Shown here piece by piece: positions 27,117-36,915 of a stretch of 64,000 bases of DNA (position 1 is its first letter; every line of letters begins with the position of its first letter). The stretch comes from Microscilla marina ATCC 23134 (lineage in GTDB: Bacteria; Bacteroidota; Bacteroidia; Cytophagales; Microscillaceae): positions 1 to 64,000 of the forward strand of contig NZ_AAWS01000004.1 of NCBI RefSeq assembly GCF_000169175.1, given 5' to 3'. The notes below the pieces were generated by a model. The model had not been told where the DNA came from, ran no database searches, and was given only the letters and a program-made list of their open reading frames with translations. The position numbers and the translations under genes were made by a program.

Positions 27117-27396
27117 TACCTTGGTTTGGTTTAAGTAGTTGGTTTTGAGCTTTAGCCATTAGCTTTTTTGTTCCTGACTTTTAGGCTCTATCGAACTTTA
27201 GTTGTTAGCCTTTTCTTTATCTTGGCTATTGACTGAAAGGCTATCGATTAGATATACCCATCTCAGTGGTGGTTTTGGACAGTTTTAACAAAAAACATTT
27301 TGAAAAATATGGAAAGGCAGGCATTACTTGTTCAAAGATAGTCATTTTAAGTAGGTTTACGCTCACAATTTGCCCTTGAAACTGTCGGGGTAAGGT

Positions 27397-29010
27397 TTAG
27401 TTGATTTTCTTAGTTTTTGGAAAATTCCAGACAAAACCAATGCTGTTAAGCAAGTTTATTCGACCTTTAGACAAGGTCCCCTTTTTGAAACAAGCCCTTT
27501 GGTAAGCTGCCCAGACGTTTAAACTGCCCAATACTGAATCTCTTTTAGGAATATTGAAATGCCCATGTTCAGCCTTAAATGCCTTCAACTGTTTAAACCT
27601 TACTTCCCACGCCTGTTCTAATACAGGGGTTTTTCCTTTATATGACCAAGCAAAATCAATATGGTCAAGCAACGCTTTCCGGTTTGGTTTAAGCTTTCCT
27701 TTTTTTAAGAGCGCTCTTTGCGTACCTACCCAATTTCTCAATACTGGTTTGTCTGTAGGTACTTGAAAATGCCCCTCTATGCTCTTAAATTCCTTGAGCT
27801 CATTAAATCGTTTTGTCCAACGATTTTCCTCGTCTAATAATTTTGCCTCAGCTCCATCATTTGGACTCACTCCAATCTCCTGAAGAAGATTTACTTTGTC
27901 TGAATCCAGCTTGTTTTTTCTAAGACGATGCCTTTGTGTAGTAGCCCAATCTGCGAGCTCTTTTAACTCCTCTGAACTATGAGGTACCCGAAAATGTCCA
28001 TGTTCAGTATGAAAAGCCTTAAGTTTTTCCAGCATCTTTAGCCAACCTTTCTCAGTTTCTTTACTTTCCCAATCAAAGCCAATGCTGTTGAGTAACTCTA
28101 TATGTTGTTGGCTTGCCAGGCCTTTTCTATAGTAATGCCTTTGGGTAACTAACCAGGTACACAAGACAGAAAGTTCCTGACTAGTTCTGGGTACCCTAAA
28201 ATGCCCATGTTCCGCATAAAAGGCTTTGAGTGCCTCAAACCTTTCAAGCCAACGTTTGTCTCTAACCACCGAAGCCCTGGCTTTGTCTTCCCTTGACCAC
28301 TCAAAACCAAGCCCATCAAGAAGAACCTTGCGATGGGGCAAAATCTTCCCTCCTTTAAACCTCTCTCTCTGGGAAAGAACCCAATGTGCTAAAGTTTTAG
28401 TTTCCTTGATTTCTGAAGAAGGGTTACAATGCCCATGCTTGGTCTGAAATGCCTTTAGCTCAGCAAATCTATCATTCCATAAGTCATCATATACAGGCAA
28501 GCTTGACCATTTTTCTTTTAATGACCAGGAGAATCCGATGCTATCCAGTAATTCAATACGTTTTTTAGATAGCTTGCCCTGTTTACGGCGCCCGCGTTGT
28601 TTGCTCTCCCAACAACTTAGCTTTATCCCTTCTGGAGTTTGACGGCTTGCCGTAATATGCCCTGTTTTTTTAAAATAAGCCGACAGCTTGTCAAAAGTTG
28701 TCATCCAACCCCCCTCTTTTTTGGACAGATGACTGTATTTTGCTGAAATTACCTGCTTCTGCACTTGCCAGGTAAACCCCAACTTGTTCAACAACTCTTT
28801 TCGCCACGAAACCATTCTCATCTTATTGATTCGTTGAGCAGATACCCAATTTCCCAAGGCTTTGTTTTTCGCCCATCCAACGGGTACTCTACAGTCTCCG
28901 TATATTTTTTTGTAGGCCTTCAGCTCCAGGTAACGCACGTACCATTGCTCATCGCGCCAGTCCCAACTATAGGGTTTGTCAAAAGGATAAGTCCATTCTT
29001 TATCTTCCAT
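27397..29010 (-). CDS. Helicase-associated (HA) domain array protein
   Basis: The start is placed at ATG 29010 (MEDKEWTYPFDKPYSWDWRD) because the upstream 46 codons look non-coding. The product has about 537 residues. It contains seven HA repeats of ~65-70 residues, each with W-RF-LKAF, then H/GHFRVP, then W---QR, then LL--IGF-W (for example RWLERFEALKAFYAEHGHFR). HA domains usually follow a DEAD helicase and are thought to bind nucleic acid, but no helicase core is present here. Its job is unknown. It has no signal peptide. Confidence 0.8.
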   Translation of the reverse strand: MEDKEWTYPFDKPYSWDWRDEQWYVRYLELKAYKKIYGDCRVPVGWAKNKALGNWVSAQRINKMRMVSWRKELLNKLGFTWQVQKQVISAKYSHLSKKEGGWMTTFDKLSAYFKKTGHITASRQTPEGIKLSCWESKQRGRRKQGKLSKKRIELLDSIGFSWSLKEKWSSLPVYDDLWNDRFAELKAFQTKHGHCNPSSEIKETKTLAHWVLSQRERFKGGKILPHRKVLLDGLGFEWSREDKARASVVRDKRWLERFEALKAFYAEHGHFRVPRTSQELSVLCTWLVTQRHYYRKGLASQQHIELLNSIGFDWESKETEKGWLKMLEKLKAFHTEHGHFRVPHSSEELKELADWATTQRHRLRKNKLDSDKVNLLQEIGVSPNDGAEAKLLDEENRWTKRFNELKEFKSIEGHFQVPTDKPVLRNWVGTQRALLKKGKLKPNRKALLDHIDFAWSYKGKTPVLEQAWEVRFKQLKAFKAEHGHFNIPKRDSVLGSLNVWAAYQRACFKKGTLSKGRINLLNSIGFVWNFPKTKKIN

Positions 29011-29226
29011 AAGACCTAAAATAAACAATATTTTGGAAACACTCAGGTTTTGGGAAGTGTTTTCATCACTGATTTTAGCTTCAAAAAAAAGCCTGTAACC
29101 TTGACCACAAGCTTTTTTTAACTGTATCGGCTGCCAAGAAAAAAGCAAGAAGAAGCAACTGTATTCAAGGAGTAAAACCCCAACTTACTATTCGTTCAAG
29201 CTGACACAGTAAAAATTAGTTACTCT

Positions 29227-32200
29227 TTACTTCACCACCACCTTCAGCATTTTCTGGCTGGTGGGGGTTTGCACCCTCACCACGTAGACCCCCTGGGTCA
29301 TTTCGGGAATGCGGAGTGACCAATGGTAGTCGGTTTTTCCACTGCCTTTGATCGGTTGCGGGTAACGCCAACGGTTGCCCGAAGAAATATTGAAAATCTC
29401 TACCGATACTGGGGCAGCTTGCGCCAAAGAGACCCCAATATTTACCTTGCCACCAGTCACCGGGTTGGGTGATACCTGGGCAGTAATCTTTTGACCTGCT
29501 TTGCCTGACTGGGCAAAACGCTTCCCTTCGGGTTTCACCACCGTTACCTGGCGTTCGAACACGTCTTGGCAACCCCCTAGCGAGGCATACAAACGCACCG
29601 TGTAAGTTCCTTCTTTGGGAACAAGTAAATTTTGCTTAGGGTTGGTCACGGTACTTTCCAACAAAAACACGTCTTGATCGAGCCCCTCGATGTCCCAAAA
29701 CAGAGTGGTAGGTGCCGGGCGGCAAATCTCAATGAGCACCACCGTATCGCCTACCACCGCATCGGAAGGCATTAGAAAATCAGCTTCGAAAGCGTTCGCC
29801 GAGTTTGCCAACTTGTACTCGCCGCTGCCACTGCAACCTGCGGTGGTAGTCACGGTCAGGAAATAGGTATCCGCCGTGTTTACGGTCACCTGGGGCTCGC
29901 TGCTGCTAAAGTTGCCACTCGCCGAAGTCCAGGCGTAGGTGGCAATGGTGTTGCCCGCCGGAATGGTCGGTTTTAAGGTCACACTTTGCCCGGCGCATAC
30001 CGTGCTGCCTATCCCCAGGTCTACGCTGATTGGCAGGGGATTTTGGAGCACAAAAGCTGCCTGTCGAGTACAACCCTGAGCATCGGTCACTACTACGGTG
30101 TAGGTGCCCGCACCTAGGTTGTTAAAAGAAGTGGCTCCCGCAGTTAGCCCCTGGTCCCAGGCAATTTGGTAAGGTTCGGTACCTCCGCTGATGGCAATTG
30201 CTAAACCGCCATTGGTTCCGTTGTGGCAAGTAGGGTCCCCGCTCGTTTGACGGGTAATGAGCAAAGGTTCGGGACCCGGCACCAGCACCCGCTCGAAACG
30301 GATACAACCCTTGGCGTCCTGGGTCTGAAAATCGTGGTAACCCTTGGCTAGACCACTGAGCTCTAGGGTAGTCGCGTCTTGCCAGGCAATCTGCCCGGTT
30401 TCGCTGCTATTGACCCAGCTCACCTGGATAGGAAAGTCACCCGAAACGCTGAAAGTAGCCTTGCCATCTTTGGCTTCGGCACAGCTCACCGGGACAATGT
30501 TTTGGTTGGTCACCGTAGCAGCATCGGCGTTGGATAACTGCACCACCTGGGTCACCGAACAACCCAAGGCATCGGTTACAATCATTTCATAGGCGCCTCC
30601 TTCGGCATTCGTCAGGCTTGCCGAAGTACTCCAGGTTTTTAAGGTGCCCAAGGTTGCTTCGTATTTTTTCCAGGTGTAACTATAAGGCATCGTGCCTCCG
30701 GTCGCTACCACCGTTGCGCTGCCGTTGGGCAAACCACAGGTAGCCGTGGTGATACTCGTAATGTTGGCTTCCAGCTGAGCGGGTTCAGTAATGGTAAAAC
30801 TCAAGGTTTGCTGGCAACCCTTGTGATCAGTCGCCTTTATGGTATAACTCCCCGCTGCCAAACCCCGCAAGGCAATCTTGCCTTGGCTTGTCCAATCGTA
30901 CCAGTCGGTTTCGGCATAGGGTGCCCCATTGACTAAGATGGTATAAGGCTGGGTGCCCGCATCGTTGCCCCCTTTGGCTTCAAAAATATATTCCCCGTTG
31001 TAGCCTCCCTGACAACTGACGTGGGTAATTTGCTGCTGAGTCAGCGTAAGCGGCAATGGTTCTTTAATGGTGACGGTGGTGCTGATTGTACAGTTTTCAC
31101 CGTCACGGGCGTACAGGGTGTGATCTCCTGCGGCAAAGCCACTAAAAGCCGCTGATGCCTGGAAGTTAGTGCCGTCTTTGGAATAGGTATAGCCACCCCA
31201 GCCCCCGGCTACCGCCAGGCTCAAACGACCATCGTTGCCCCCGTGACAAGACACTGAATCTACTGTAAAAGAAGCGACCTCAAAGGCAAAAGCCACCGCA
31301 GGTTCGTCTATGGTGGTAGTTGTTTCATACCAGCCCCCGGTCACAAAATTGTGGCAACCTTTGCTGTCTTTTACCCGGAGCGTGTAGGCACCCGCCGGGC
31401 GGTTATCCAAAGTAGCCGTGCCTTCAGTCGCTCCCAAAGTAATTTCTCCGGTAATGGGGGTGCCCGTCCCGTCTAGCCATTGAATGGTGTAGGGCTTGAC
31501 TCCACCACCAATGGTAGCAGCAATGCTTCCGTTGCTTTCACCTTTACAAGTGACCCGCTCAGGAGTAAGCGTGGTAGTGAGCACGGAGGGTGCCTGTAGT
31601 TGAATGGGAAGACTGATATATTCGCAAGTTTTACTGTCTACTACCCGAATGCTGTAATTGATGCTTCCCCCCTGGAAGTTTACCGGGCGTAAACCCGTAA
31701 ACAAAGCCGAAGTACCCGTTTGGGTGGCTATCTTGGAGCCGTTTTCGTTGAGTTCTATGCTGTAACTGCCGTTGCCTCCCGTCACATTTTCCACCCTGAT
31801 TTGTCCGTCTTCACCATCGGCACAGGTGACGTGGTAGGTAGCAAAACGGAGTACTGGGGTAATCGTTGCCGTCAAAGTTTCCGGGGCGGTGAGGGTCACA
31901 CTGCCCAAGACCTTGGCAGGTTGGGGGCAATTGTTTTGGCTGATTTCTACGCTGTACGCCCCTTCGGTAAGTCCGGTGAATACTACTGAGTCGCCTACGG
32001 TGACCCCGGTAAGTGAAGTGGTACCAAAACCTATAAAAGTAGGAGCATTGACCACCACTCCTCCTTGTTTGAGTACCAAAGTATAAGCGGTATTGGGAGC
32101 GATGGCGTTGCCTGTGGTTACTTTAACACCCAGTCTTCCATCGCTGCCACCTTTACAGGAAATGGTGTGAGTACTGCCCGTTTGTTTGATCCCCGCCAAG

Positions 32201-33888
32201 GTACCCGCCACGGGGACCAAGTTGGTCAAGGTTTGAGGAGTGGTAATGTCGTAGTTGCCTCCACTACTGCACGAATGACGGAGGGCAAAGGTGTAACTGC
32301 CTGCGGGCAAGCCAGTAAAAGTGTGTCCTCCCGAAGCATGGGTAATGCCGTTAGCGGTGGCGTGGGCAGTGCTTGCCCCGTCTTTGTAGGCTTCTATAGT
32401 ATAGGTACCACTCTCGTTGCCTTGGGTAAAACTCACTCCGATACTACCCGTGCCTCCTTCGCACACAATGGGGCTTGCTACAGCAGAAGTAGCCACCGTA
32501 GTAGGCGGATTGGATAAGGTAATGGACCCAGGGTTGGGCAAAGTAACCAAAGTGTTGGCTCCGCAACCTGATTCTCTAATTTCAAAATGGTAGTCTGCCG
32601 CATCGAGCCCACCAAAGGTATGGCTGCCCGTTGACAGGTTGGGGCGGGTTTCTACCAAAGCACCGTTGCGGTATTTGAGCAAGGTGTATTCATAATCACT
32701 GGATTGCGCAGCAGCTCCCCCACCTGCGGTGAGTACAATTTGCCCATCAGCCGCGCCAATGCAACTGGGGTCGCGTCTTTGGGTGGTTTGTTCAGTCAAG
32801 GTAACTGGAGCGGGGGATTTGATATTGATAAGGTATTTTTCAAAACAATAGCGTTGACCTCCAATTACATTTTCTATTGCCAGGGTATAGTCTCTTGAAA
32901 CCAAACCATTAAAAAACTCATTAGAAGATGGATTTGCAATATTCTGTACAGAAGTTGGCCATGAACTACTAGGCAAATCAGAAGAATTAAAAACTGGTTG
33001 ATTCCCTCCTGGCACACTATATACAACAAAGTTACCATCGGCTAAACTATAATAATAATTACCTACTACATTTTGATTAAAAGTTACATTAATTTTACCA
33101 TTGCCTACACTAGCACAAGTGCTGTGAGTAACATTGATTGCCCCCACAGTCACTCCATTGATCTTAAGTGGAATCGTTTCAGTAGGCACCCAAGTCGCAC
33201 TTTGAGCACTAGCGTAAGAGTCAGGGGCTGCTTGAGAAACATACACAGGCAAAGCAGGTCCAGCGGGAGCCACCAACTTACCATAACGGAAACCCCTTGC
33301 CCGGTAAAGGATATTTTGTGCACTCACCACCGTTGGCGCATTGATCACCAAAGAGGGCGTAGTCGTATAAGCTGTCCCTCCGCTGGTATGGGCAGCATCT
33401 ACCCAAGTAGCTCCGCCATCGGTAGATTGTTGCCAGTGATATTGGTCAATCTTATCATTGTCTCCCATATCTAAGTCCAAGGTAAAACTGCTCCCTGAAC
33501 ACACCGTGTTGTTATCAATTTCGGGCTCATGCATTAATTGAGGCGTCCACCTAAAAGCAAATACCCGGTTGCTACACTCATTGGTATTGAGCGGTACTAC
33601 AGTTTGATCATAAAGTACTCCAGCATCGTAATCGGAAAGGGTGGTTACTTCGGCAGTATACTCACACCCTCCGTCTTGCACCAAAGGGTCAGGGTAGAAA
33701 TGCCCTTTAGAAACTCCGGGTAGCTTATTTTCTCCATTGAACACTATAGTATAAGATTCAGAGGCACCTATGCCGGAATTAGTAACGGTAATATTGCCCG
33801 CAATTTGGGCTTGGGCAGTGAACTGAATGCCCACGGAGAGTAAAAAAAAGGTGATAAAGTGCCTGAATGTCGTAATTGTAAATTTCAT
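29227..33888 (-). CDS. SprB-like repeat surface adhesin with T9SS sorting domain
   Basis: A 1553-residue protein. It has a signal peptide (FITFFLLSVGIQFTAQAQ). After ~340 residues come about a dozen SprB-type repeats, each with CxGG-(N/S)DG-(I/L) and a GGxxPY/YTY strand (for example VSCHGGNDGRLSLAVAGGWG, then VTCKGESNGSIAATIGGGVK). The last ~80 residues are a type A T9SS C-terminal domain (SPNPVTGGKVNIGV, then VEIFNISSG, then GVYVVRVQTP, ending KMLKVVVK). Proteins of this design are exported by the type IX secretion system and act in gliding or adhesion. It sits inside the phage tail cluster. Confidence 0.85.
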   Translation of the reverse strand: MKFTITTFRHFITFFLLSVGIQFTAQAQIAGNITVTNSGIGASESYTIVFNGENKLPGVSKGHFYPDPLVQDGGCEYTAEVTTLSDYDAGVLYDQTVVPLNTNECSNRVFAFRWTPQLMHEPEIDNNTVCSGSSFTLDLDMGDNDKIDQYHWQQSTDGGATWVDAAHTSGGTAYTTTPSLVINAPTVVSAQNILYRARGFRYGKLVAPAGPALPVYVSQAAPDSYASAQSATWVPTETIPLKINGVTVGAINVTHSTCASVGNGKINVTFNQNVVGNYYYSLADGNFVVYSVPGGNQPVFNSSDLPSSSWPTSVQNIANPSSNEFFNGLVSRDYTLAIENVIGGQRYCFEKYLINIKSPAPVTLTEQTTQRRDPSCIGAADGQIVLTAGGGAAAQSSDYEYTLLKYRNGALVETRPNLSTGSHTFGGLDAADYHFEIRESGCGANTLVTLPNPGSITLSNPPTTVATSAVASPIVCEGGTGSIGVSFTQGNESGTYTIEAYKDGASTAHATANGITHASGGHTFTGLPAGSYTFALRHSCSSGGNYDITTPQTLTNLVPVAGTLAGIKQTGSTHTISCKGGSDGRLGVKVTTGNAIAPNTAYTLVLKQGGVVVNAPTFIGFGTTSLTGVTVGDSVVFTGLTEGAYSVEISQNNCPQPAKVLGSVTLTAPETLTATITPVLRFATYHVTCADGEDGQIRVENVTGGNGSYSIELNENGSKIATQTGTSALFTGLRPVNFQGGSINYSIRVVDSKTCEYISLPIQLQAPSVLTTTLTPERVTCKGESNGSIAATIGGGVKPYTIQWLDGTGTPITGEITLGATEGTATLDNRPAGAYTLRVKDSKGCHNFVTGGWYETTTTIDEPAVAFAFEVASFTVDSVSCHGGNDGRLSLAVAGGWGGYTYSKDGTNFQASAAFSGFAAGDHTLYARDGENCTISTTVTIKEPLPLTLTQQQITHVSCQGGYNGEYIFEAKGGNDAGTQPYTILVNGAPYAETDWYDWTSQGKIALRGLAAGSYTIKATDHKGCQQTLSFTITEPAQLEANITSITTATCGLPNGSATVVATGGTMPYSYTWKKYEATLGTLKTWSTSASLTNAEGGAYEMIVTDALGCSVTQVVQLSNADAATVTNQNIVPVSCAEAKDGKATFSVSGDFPIQVSWVNSSETGQIAWQDATTLELSGLAKGYHDFQTQDAKGCIRFERVLVPGPEPLLITRQTSGDPTCHNGTNGGLAIAISGGTEPYQIAWDQGLTAGATSFNNLGAGTYTVVVTDAQGCTRQAAFVLQNPLPISVDLGIGSTVCAGQSVTLKPTIPAGNTIATYAWTSASGNFSSSEPQVTVNTADTYFLTVTTTAGCSGSGEYKLANSANAFEADFLMPSDAVVGDTVVLIEICRPAPTTLFWDIEGLDQDVFLLESTVTNPKQNLLVPKEGTYTVRLYASLGGCQDVFERQVTVVKPEGKRFAQSGKAGQKITAQVSPNPVTGGKVNIGVSLAQAAPVSVEIFNISSGNRWRYPQPIKGSGKTDYHWSLRIPEMTQGVYVVRVQTPTSQKMLKVVVK

Positions 33889-33929
33889 GATAGATGGATT
33901 AAAATAGGTAATCGTTGTATCGTTTGATC

Positions 33930-33969
33930 AAAAAGAAAAAACAGAAGCCAGCGACAAATGCTGGCTTCT
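33930..33969 (-). terminator. Rho-independent terminator after the kelch/IPT lipoprotein gene
   Basis: A perfect 10-bp stem, AGAAGCCAGC (33943-33952) with GCTGGCTTCT (33960-33969), lies 20 bp past the stop. Read on the minus strand it is followed by a T-rich run (GTTTTTTCTTTTT). It separates the lipoprotein gene from the adhesin gene. Confidence 0.85.
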
Positions 33970-33988
33970 TGCTTCTCAATATTTTCAT

Positions 33989-35464
33989 TTATTTGGTAGG
34001 GTCAAATTCCCAAAAAGTCTTACCAGTAAAATCGCCTACTCTTATATAAACTTTATCATTTATACTAAAAAACTCAGAATAACTGGGTTTACTAACTAGA
34101 CCATCTAAGCCCCTTTTCTTATTCCAAACATCATTAGTAGGGTTATACTCCCAAATTACATAGTTACTCGTCCCGTTATCTCCAAAGTATACCTTACCAT
34201 TTGCCACAACACCTTTGTTAAAAAACTTACCAGTAAAATCTTTAAGAGATGTCCAAGAATCATTCGTTGCATCATACTTCCACAGCTTATTATCTGTTGA
34301 AAATATATAAGCAACATTACCAACCACAAAAGTTTCTTGAATTTTAGACGTTGGTAAGGCATTCTTCTTTGTCCAAACACCTAAATCAACCTCCCACAAA
34401 TCGGTAGAGTTTGTCTTAGCTACATAACCTTTGCCTCCAACAGAAAAACCTACTTGATTGGGATAAGATGATGTACCCCCAAAATCAGTAAACTGAGCCC
34501 AAGTGTTATCAGCAGGCTTGTACTGCCAAAAGTCATTTTTATCAGTTGAAGTCTCATCCCTTCCCAAACCGACAAAAGCAATATTCTGAATAACAAAAGA
34601 TACTGCTGCCGATCTTTTTCCACCAGGATAATTGGCTTTTTGAGTCCAAGTGTCATTAGCGGGGTCATACTCCCATAAATCATCTAAAGTACTGGAAAAC
34701 CCAGAAGCTGATCTTCCTAAGCCAATATACCCCTTTGTGCCTATACTAAAACTAATACCAGTGATCCTGGCACCTCCCTGAAAATCCTTTTTCTGTGTCC
34801 AAGTACCCAACAAATAAGTAAAATCAGTGGTAGAAGCAGCGTCCAATCCCTTGATACTGGCAGTGATTTTATTAGCGCCTTCGGTTACCCCAGCAGGTAC
34901 CACTACTTTTATTTCAGTTTCGCTTACGCTCAGTATGGTAGTAGCGGCGGTAGTGCCAAATTTAATGCTTGTTTCGGCGGTGGTGGCGTTAAAGTTGGTA
35001 CCCTTGATAGTGATGGTATCGCCTTGGCCAGCTTCGGTGGGGGTAAACTCAGTAATGGTGGGGCTGTTGGTAGTGGTAAAAGATTTGTCTTCGCCATACA
35101 CCGTTCCTTGAGCATCGGTGGCGTAGGCGCGCACGTGGTAGGTTTTGCCCTCAGTAAGACCAGTCACGGCGTGCTCAAATGCCCCTGCTTCGGTTTTTGC
35201 TCCCAGCGAATGCTTGCCCGCCGAGTTGAGGTCAGGACTGGCTGTTTCACCCCAGACAAAACCGTGGTCGGTAATGCCTCCATCCCCTACCGTCAAAATG
35301 CTTCCCTTGAGGGTGACCGATGTAAAATCTACCGAAGTAGGAATAAAAGTACTCAGGCTCGTCTGGGCAGGTTGTTGAGGGTCTTCCTCTTTTTTCTTAC
35401 AACCAACAGTGAATAAAAATAAGGCTGCCAACAGCAAAGGCAATTGTTTTTGGATTAATCGCAT
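33989..35464 (-). CDS. IPT/TIG and kelch-repeat lipoprotein
   Basis: The start is placed at ATG 35464 (MRLIQKQLPLLLAALFLFTV), which gives a proper lipoprotein signal ending in a lipobox FTVGC followed by KKKEED. The 491-residue product has a fibronectin-like N-terminal domain (GFVWGETASPDLNSAG), an IPT/TIG domain (SPTITEFTPTEAGQGDTITI) and about five kelch-like repeats with the pattern DLWEYDPANDTWTQK. It is probably surface-exposed. It is monocistronic, with its own terminator. Confidence 0.8.
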   Translation of the reverse strand: MRLIQKQLPLLLAALFLFTVGCKKKEEDPQQPAQTSLSTFIPTSVDFTSVTLKGSILTVGDGGITDHGFVWGETASPDLNSAGKHSLGAKTEAGAFEHAVTGLTEGKTYHVRAYATDAQGTVYGEDKSFTTTNSPTITEFTPTEAGQGDTITIKGTNFNATTAETSIKFGTTAATTILSVSETEIKVVVPAGVTEGANKITASIKGLDAASTTDFTYLLGTWTQKKDFQGGARITGISFSIGTKGYIGLGRSASGFSSTLDDLWEYDPANDTWTQKANYPGGKRSAAVSFVIQNIAFVGLGRDETSTDKNDFWQYKPADNTWAQFTDFGGTSSYPNQVGFSVGGKGYVAKTNSTDLWEVDLGVWTKKNALPTSKIQETFVVGNVAYIFSTDNKLWKYDATNDSWTSLKDFTGKFFNKGVVANGKVYFGDNGTSNYVIWEYNPTNDVWNKKRGLDGLVSKPSYSEFFSINDKVYIRVGDFTGKTFWEFDPTK

Positions 35465-35853
35465 GGAAATTGAATTTATAAATTCGGATTTAAGTGAAAG
35501 CTTTCTTGATATACATACCCAAATCATACAAGTGATTTGGACATTTTTTAATAAAAAAAATAAATATAGAGGCAAATATCGCCATTAAAGGGATAGTTGG
35601 ACAAGGATGAAGGTCTTTTGTGGAAAGGAAAAAGGGTTAAGAGTTCAAAAATAACTCATCGAGGCATAAAATTGAAGCCTTTTTGTACCATAATATGTCA
35701 GGCGTAGGTTTTGTTGATTTGTAAAGAAGAGAATAGCCTTATTTGGGGTTGTATGAGTGGCTTTTGCTTTGAAAGTACACGATTGGCAAACAAATTCACA
35801 AAATGCAAACACCCCATCAGCTACTCAGAGAGCTCATAGGGTGTTTTTATTTA
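35465..35853. other. Intergenic spacer with bidirectional hairpin
   Basis: No gene is seen. A stem-loop at about 35804-35846 (AAACACCC with GGGTGTTT, plus inner AGCT pairing) lies just past the methyltransferase stop. On the minus strand near 35572-35565 a promoter-like word GATATTTG occurs with a TTG about 21 bp upstream, about 100 bp before the lipoprotein start. It is a plausible but weak promoter. Confidence 0.45.
35804..35846 (-). terminator. Possible terminator of the methyltransferase gene
   Basis: An imperfect hairpin with outer stem AAACACCC/GGGTGTTT and inner AGCT/AGCT begins 8 bp after the methyltransferase stop. The minus-strand T run is short; the plus-strand side has TTTTTATTTATT. 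It may act in both directions. Confidence 0.5.
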
Positions 35854-36915
35854 TTACAATGTATTCTCCACCCCCTCAATCCCCCGAAAAATCTCTATGG
35901 CCAGCGGCACCACTACCGCGTTTCCGTAGCCTTTGATCGACTCGTTTCGGAGGCGAGGAATGGTAATTCCGTCCACAGGGGCGGGAAACCCATCATCTCC
36001 GCCACAAACCGGGGATTGAGTTTGCCAATTGGGGCGGAACCTGTAGTCTTGCCTTGGGGCAGGGTAGGTATATCTCCATTTAGGTTGGCAACGGACAACA
36101 GTTTCATTGCTGCCATTCTGCCCAGGTTCAAACTGTAGCTGTTCTTGCCATCTTTGCTCTGCCGTCTGCCGTTGGGGGTAAGGGTACAGAGGCTGCCTGG
36201 TTCCTGGGTAGTGGGGGTGGGCAGCAGCGAATGAAACATGGCATAGTCTAGTATACTGTTGGGGCGTAGCTCGCCTGCCATTCGGCTCGTCATGGTTTTG
36301 GCTCCCATTTCCTTGAGGCGTGCCACCCGTTCGGGATGATCGCGCTGCACTACGGTGGGTGTAGGCCAAAAACCAGACCCGGTCTCTTCGGTGGGGCGCT
36401 TCGATGGCACAAGCCGGAATAACCATCGGTTGGACGCTATAGCCGAGTGCTTCGAAGTCTTCACATATTCGGTGGATAACGGCTTCGGCTTCCATTGTTC
36501 GGTGTATTGTTTCGCCCTCAGCATTGGCCCCGCTTTCCAGGTGAGTAACACGCGGCTGGAGTACCATCGAGGCGATTCCAGCAACATTTTCACCCAGCAC
36601 CCAAGTGGGTCTGATTTCTCGTATAGCGCGAAGCATTTCTGGCCAGAGGTAACGGTCGTCGTTAATTCCTCTGCGTTTTCCGGCCTGGCTGAATGGCTGG
36701 CAGGGAAACCCTCCGGTAAGGAGGTCGATTTGTCCGTAGTGGGGGGTAAAGTTGGTTTGTCTGATGTCTTCATAGTGGGTGGTGTCTGGCCAATAGTGGC
36801 GGAGAATGGTTTGACAAAAGGGGTTGTTTTCTACGGTGAAAACATTAACCCAGCCCATCCTTTCGGCAGCCAAATCGAAGCCGCCCATACCACTAAAGAG
36901 GCTGGCGTGTCTCAT
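35854..36915 (-). CDS. DNA cytosine-5 methyltransferase
   Basis: A 353-residue C5 methyltransferase that methylates cytosine in duplex DNA with S-adenosylmethionine. Motif I is FSGMGGFDLA (7-16), motif IV GGFPCQPFS with catalytic Cys72, motif VI GENV (Glu109), motif VIII APHRRDRVW, and the C-terminal GYGNAVVVPLA (about 329-339) is motif X. The stretch between VIII and X (about 190-320) is unusually low in structure and rich in Q, P, R and Y, and a second frame is open along the same DNA. It has no partner restriction gene nearby, so it is likely a phage or orphan protective methylase. Confidence 0.9.
   Translation of the reverse strand: MRHASLFSGMGGFDLAAERMGWVNVFTVENNPFCQTILRHYWPDTTHYEDIRQTNFTPHYGQIDLLTGGFPCQPFSQAGKRRGINDDRYLWPEMLRAIREIRPTWVLGENVAGIASMVLQPRVTHLESGANAEGETIHRTMEAEAVIHRICEDFEALGYSVQPMVIPACAIEAPHRRDRVWFLAYTHRSAARSSRTGGTPQGNGSQNHDEPNGRRATPQQYTRLCHVSFAAAHPHYPGTRQPLYPYPQRQTAEQRWQEQLQFEPGQNGSNETVVRCQPKWRYTYPAPRQDYRFRPNWQTQSPVCGGDDGFPAPVDGITIPRLRNESIKGYGNAVVVPLAIEIFRGIEGVENTL
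35913..36773 (-). CDS. Overlapping-frame protein inside the methyltransferase gene
   Basis: A 286-codon open frame lies wholly inside the methyltransferase gene in another frame. Its sequence is protein-like and resembles a phage family that I recall from Bacteroides prophages: SGQKCFALYEKSDPLGCWVK, WYSSRVLLTWK, RLVPSKRPTEETGSGFWPTP, a second LLPTPTTQEPG and MGFPPLWTEL near the end. Paired PTPT blocks with a terminal MGFP--WT are the marks of that family. A shadow frame would rarely keep 286 open codons with such motifs. I judge it probably translated, but this is inference. Confidence 0.55.
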   Translation of the reverse strand: MKTSDKPTLPPTTDKSTSLPEGFPASHSARPENAEELTTTVTSGQKCFALYEKSDPLGCWVKMLLESPRWYSSRVLLTWKAGPMLRAKQYTEQWKPKPLSTEYVKTSKHSAIASNRWLFRLVPSKRPTEETGSGFWPTPTVVQRDHPERVARLKEMGAKTMTSRMAGELRPNSILDYAMFHSLLPTPTTQEPGSLCTLTPNGRRQSKDGKNSYSLNLGRMAAMKLLSVANLNGDIPTLPQGKTTGSAPIGKLNPRFVAEMMGFPPLWTELPFLASETSRSKATETR

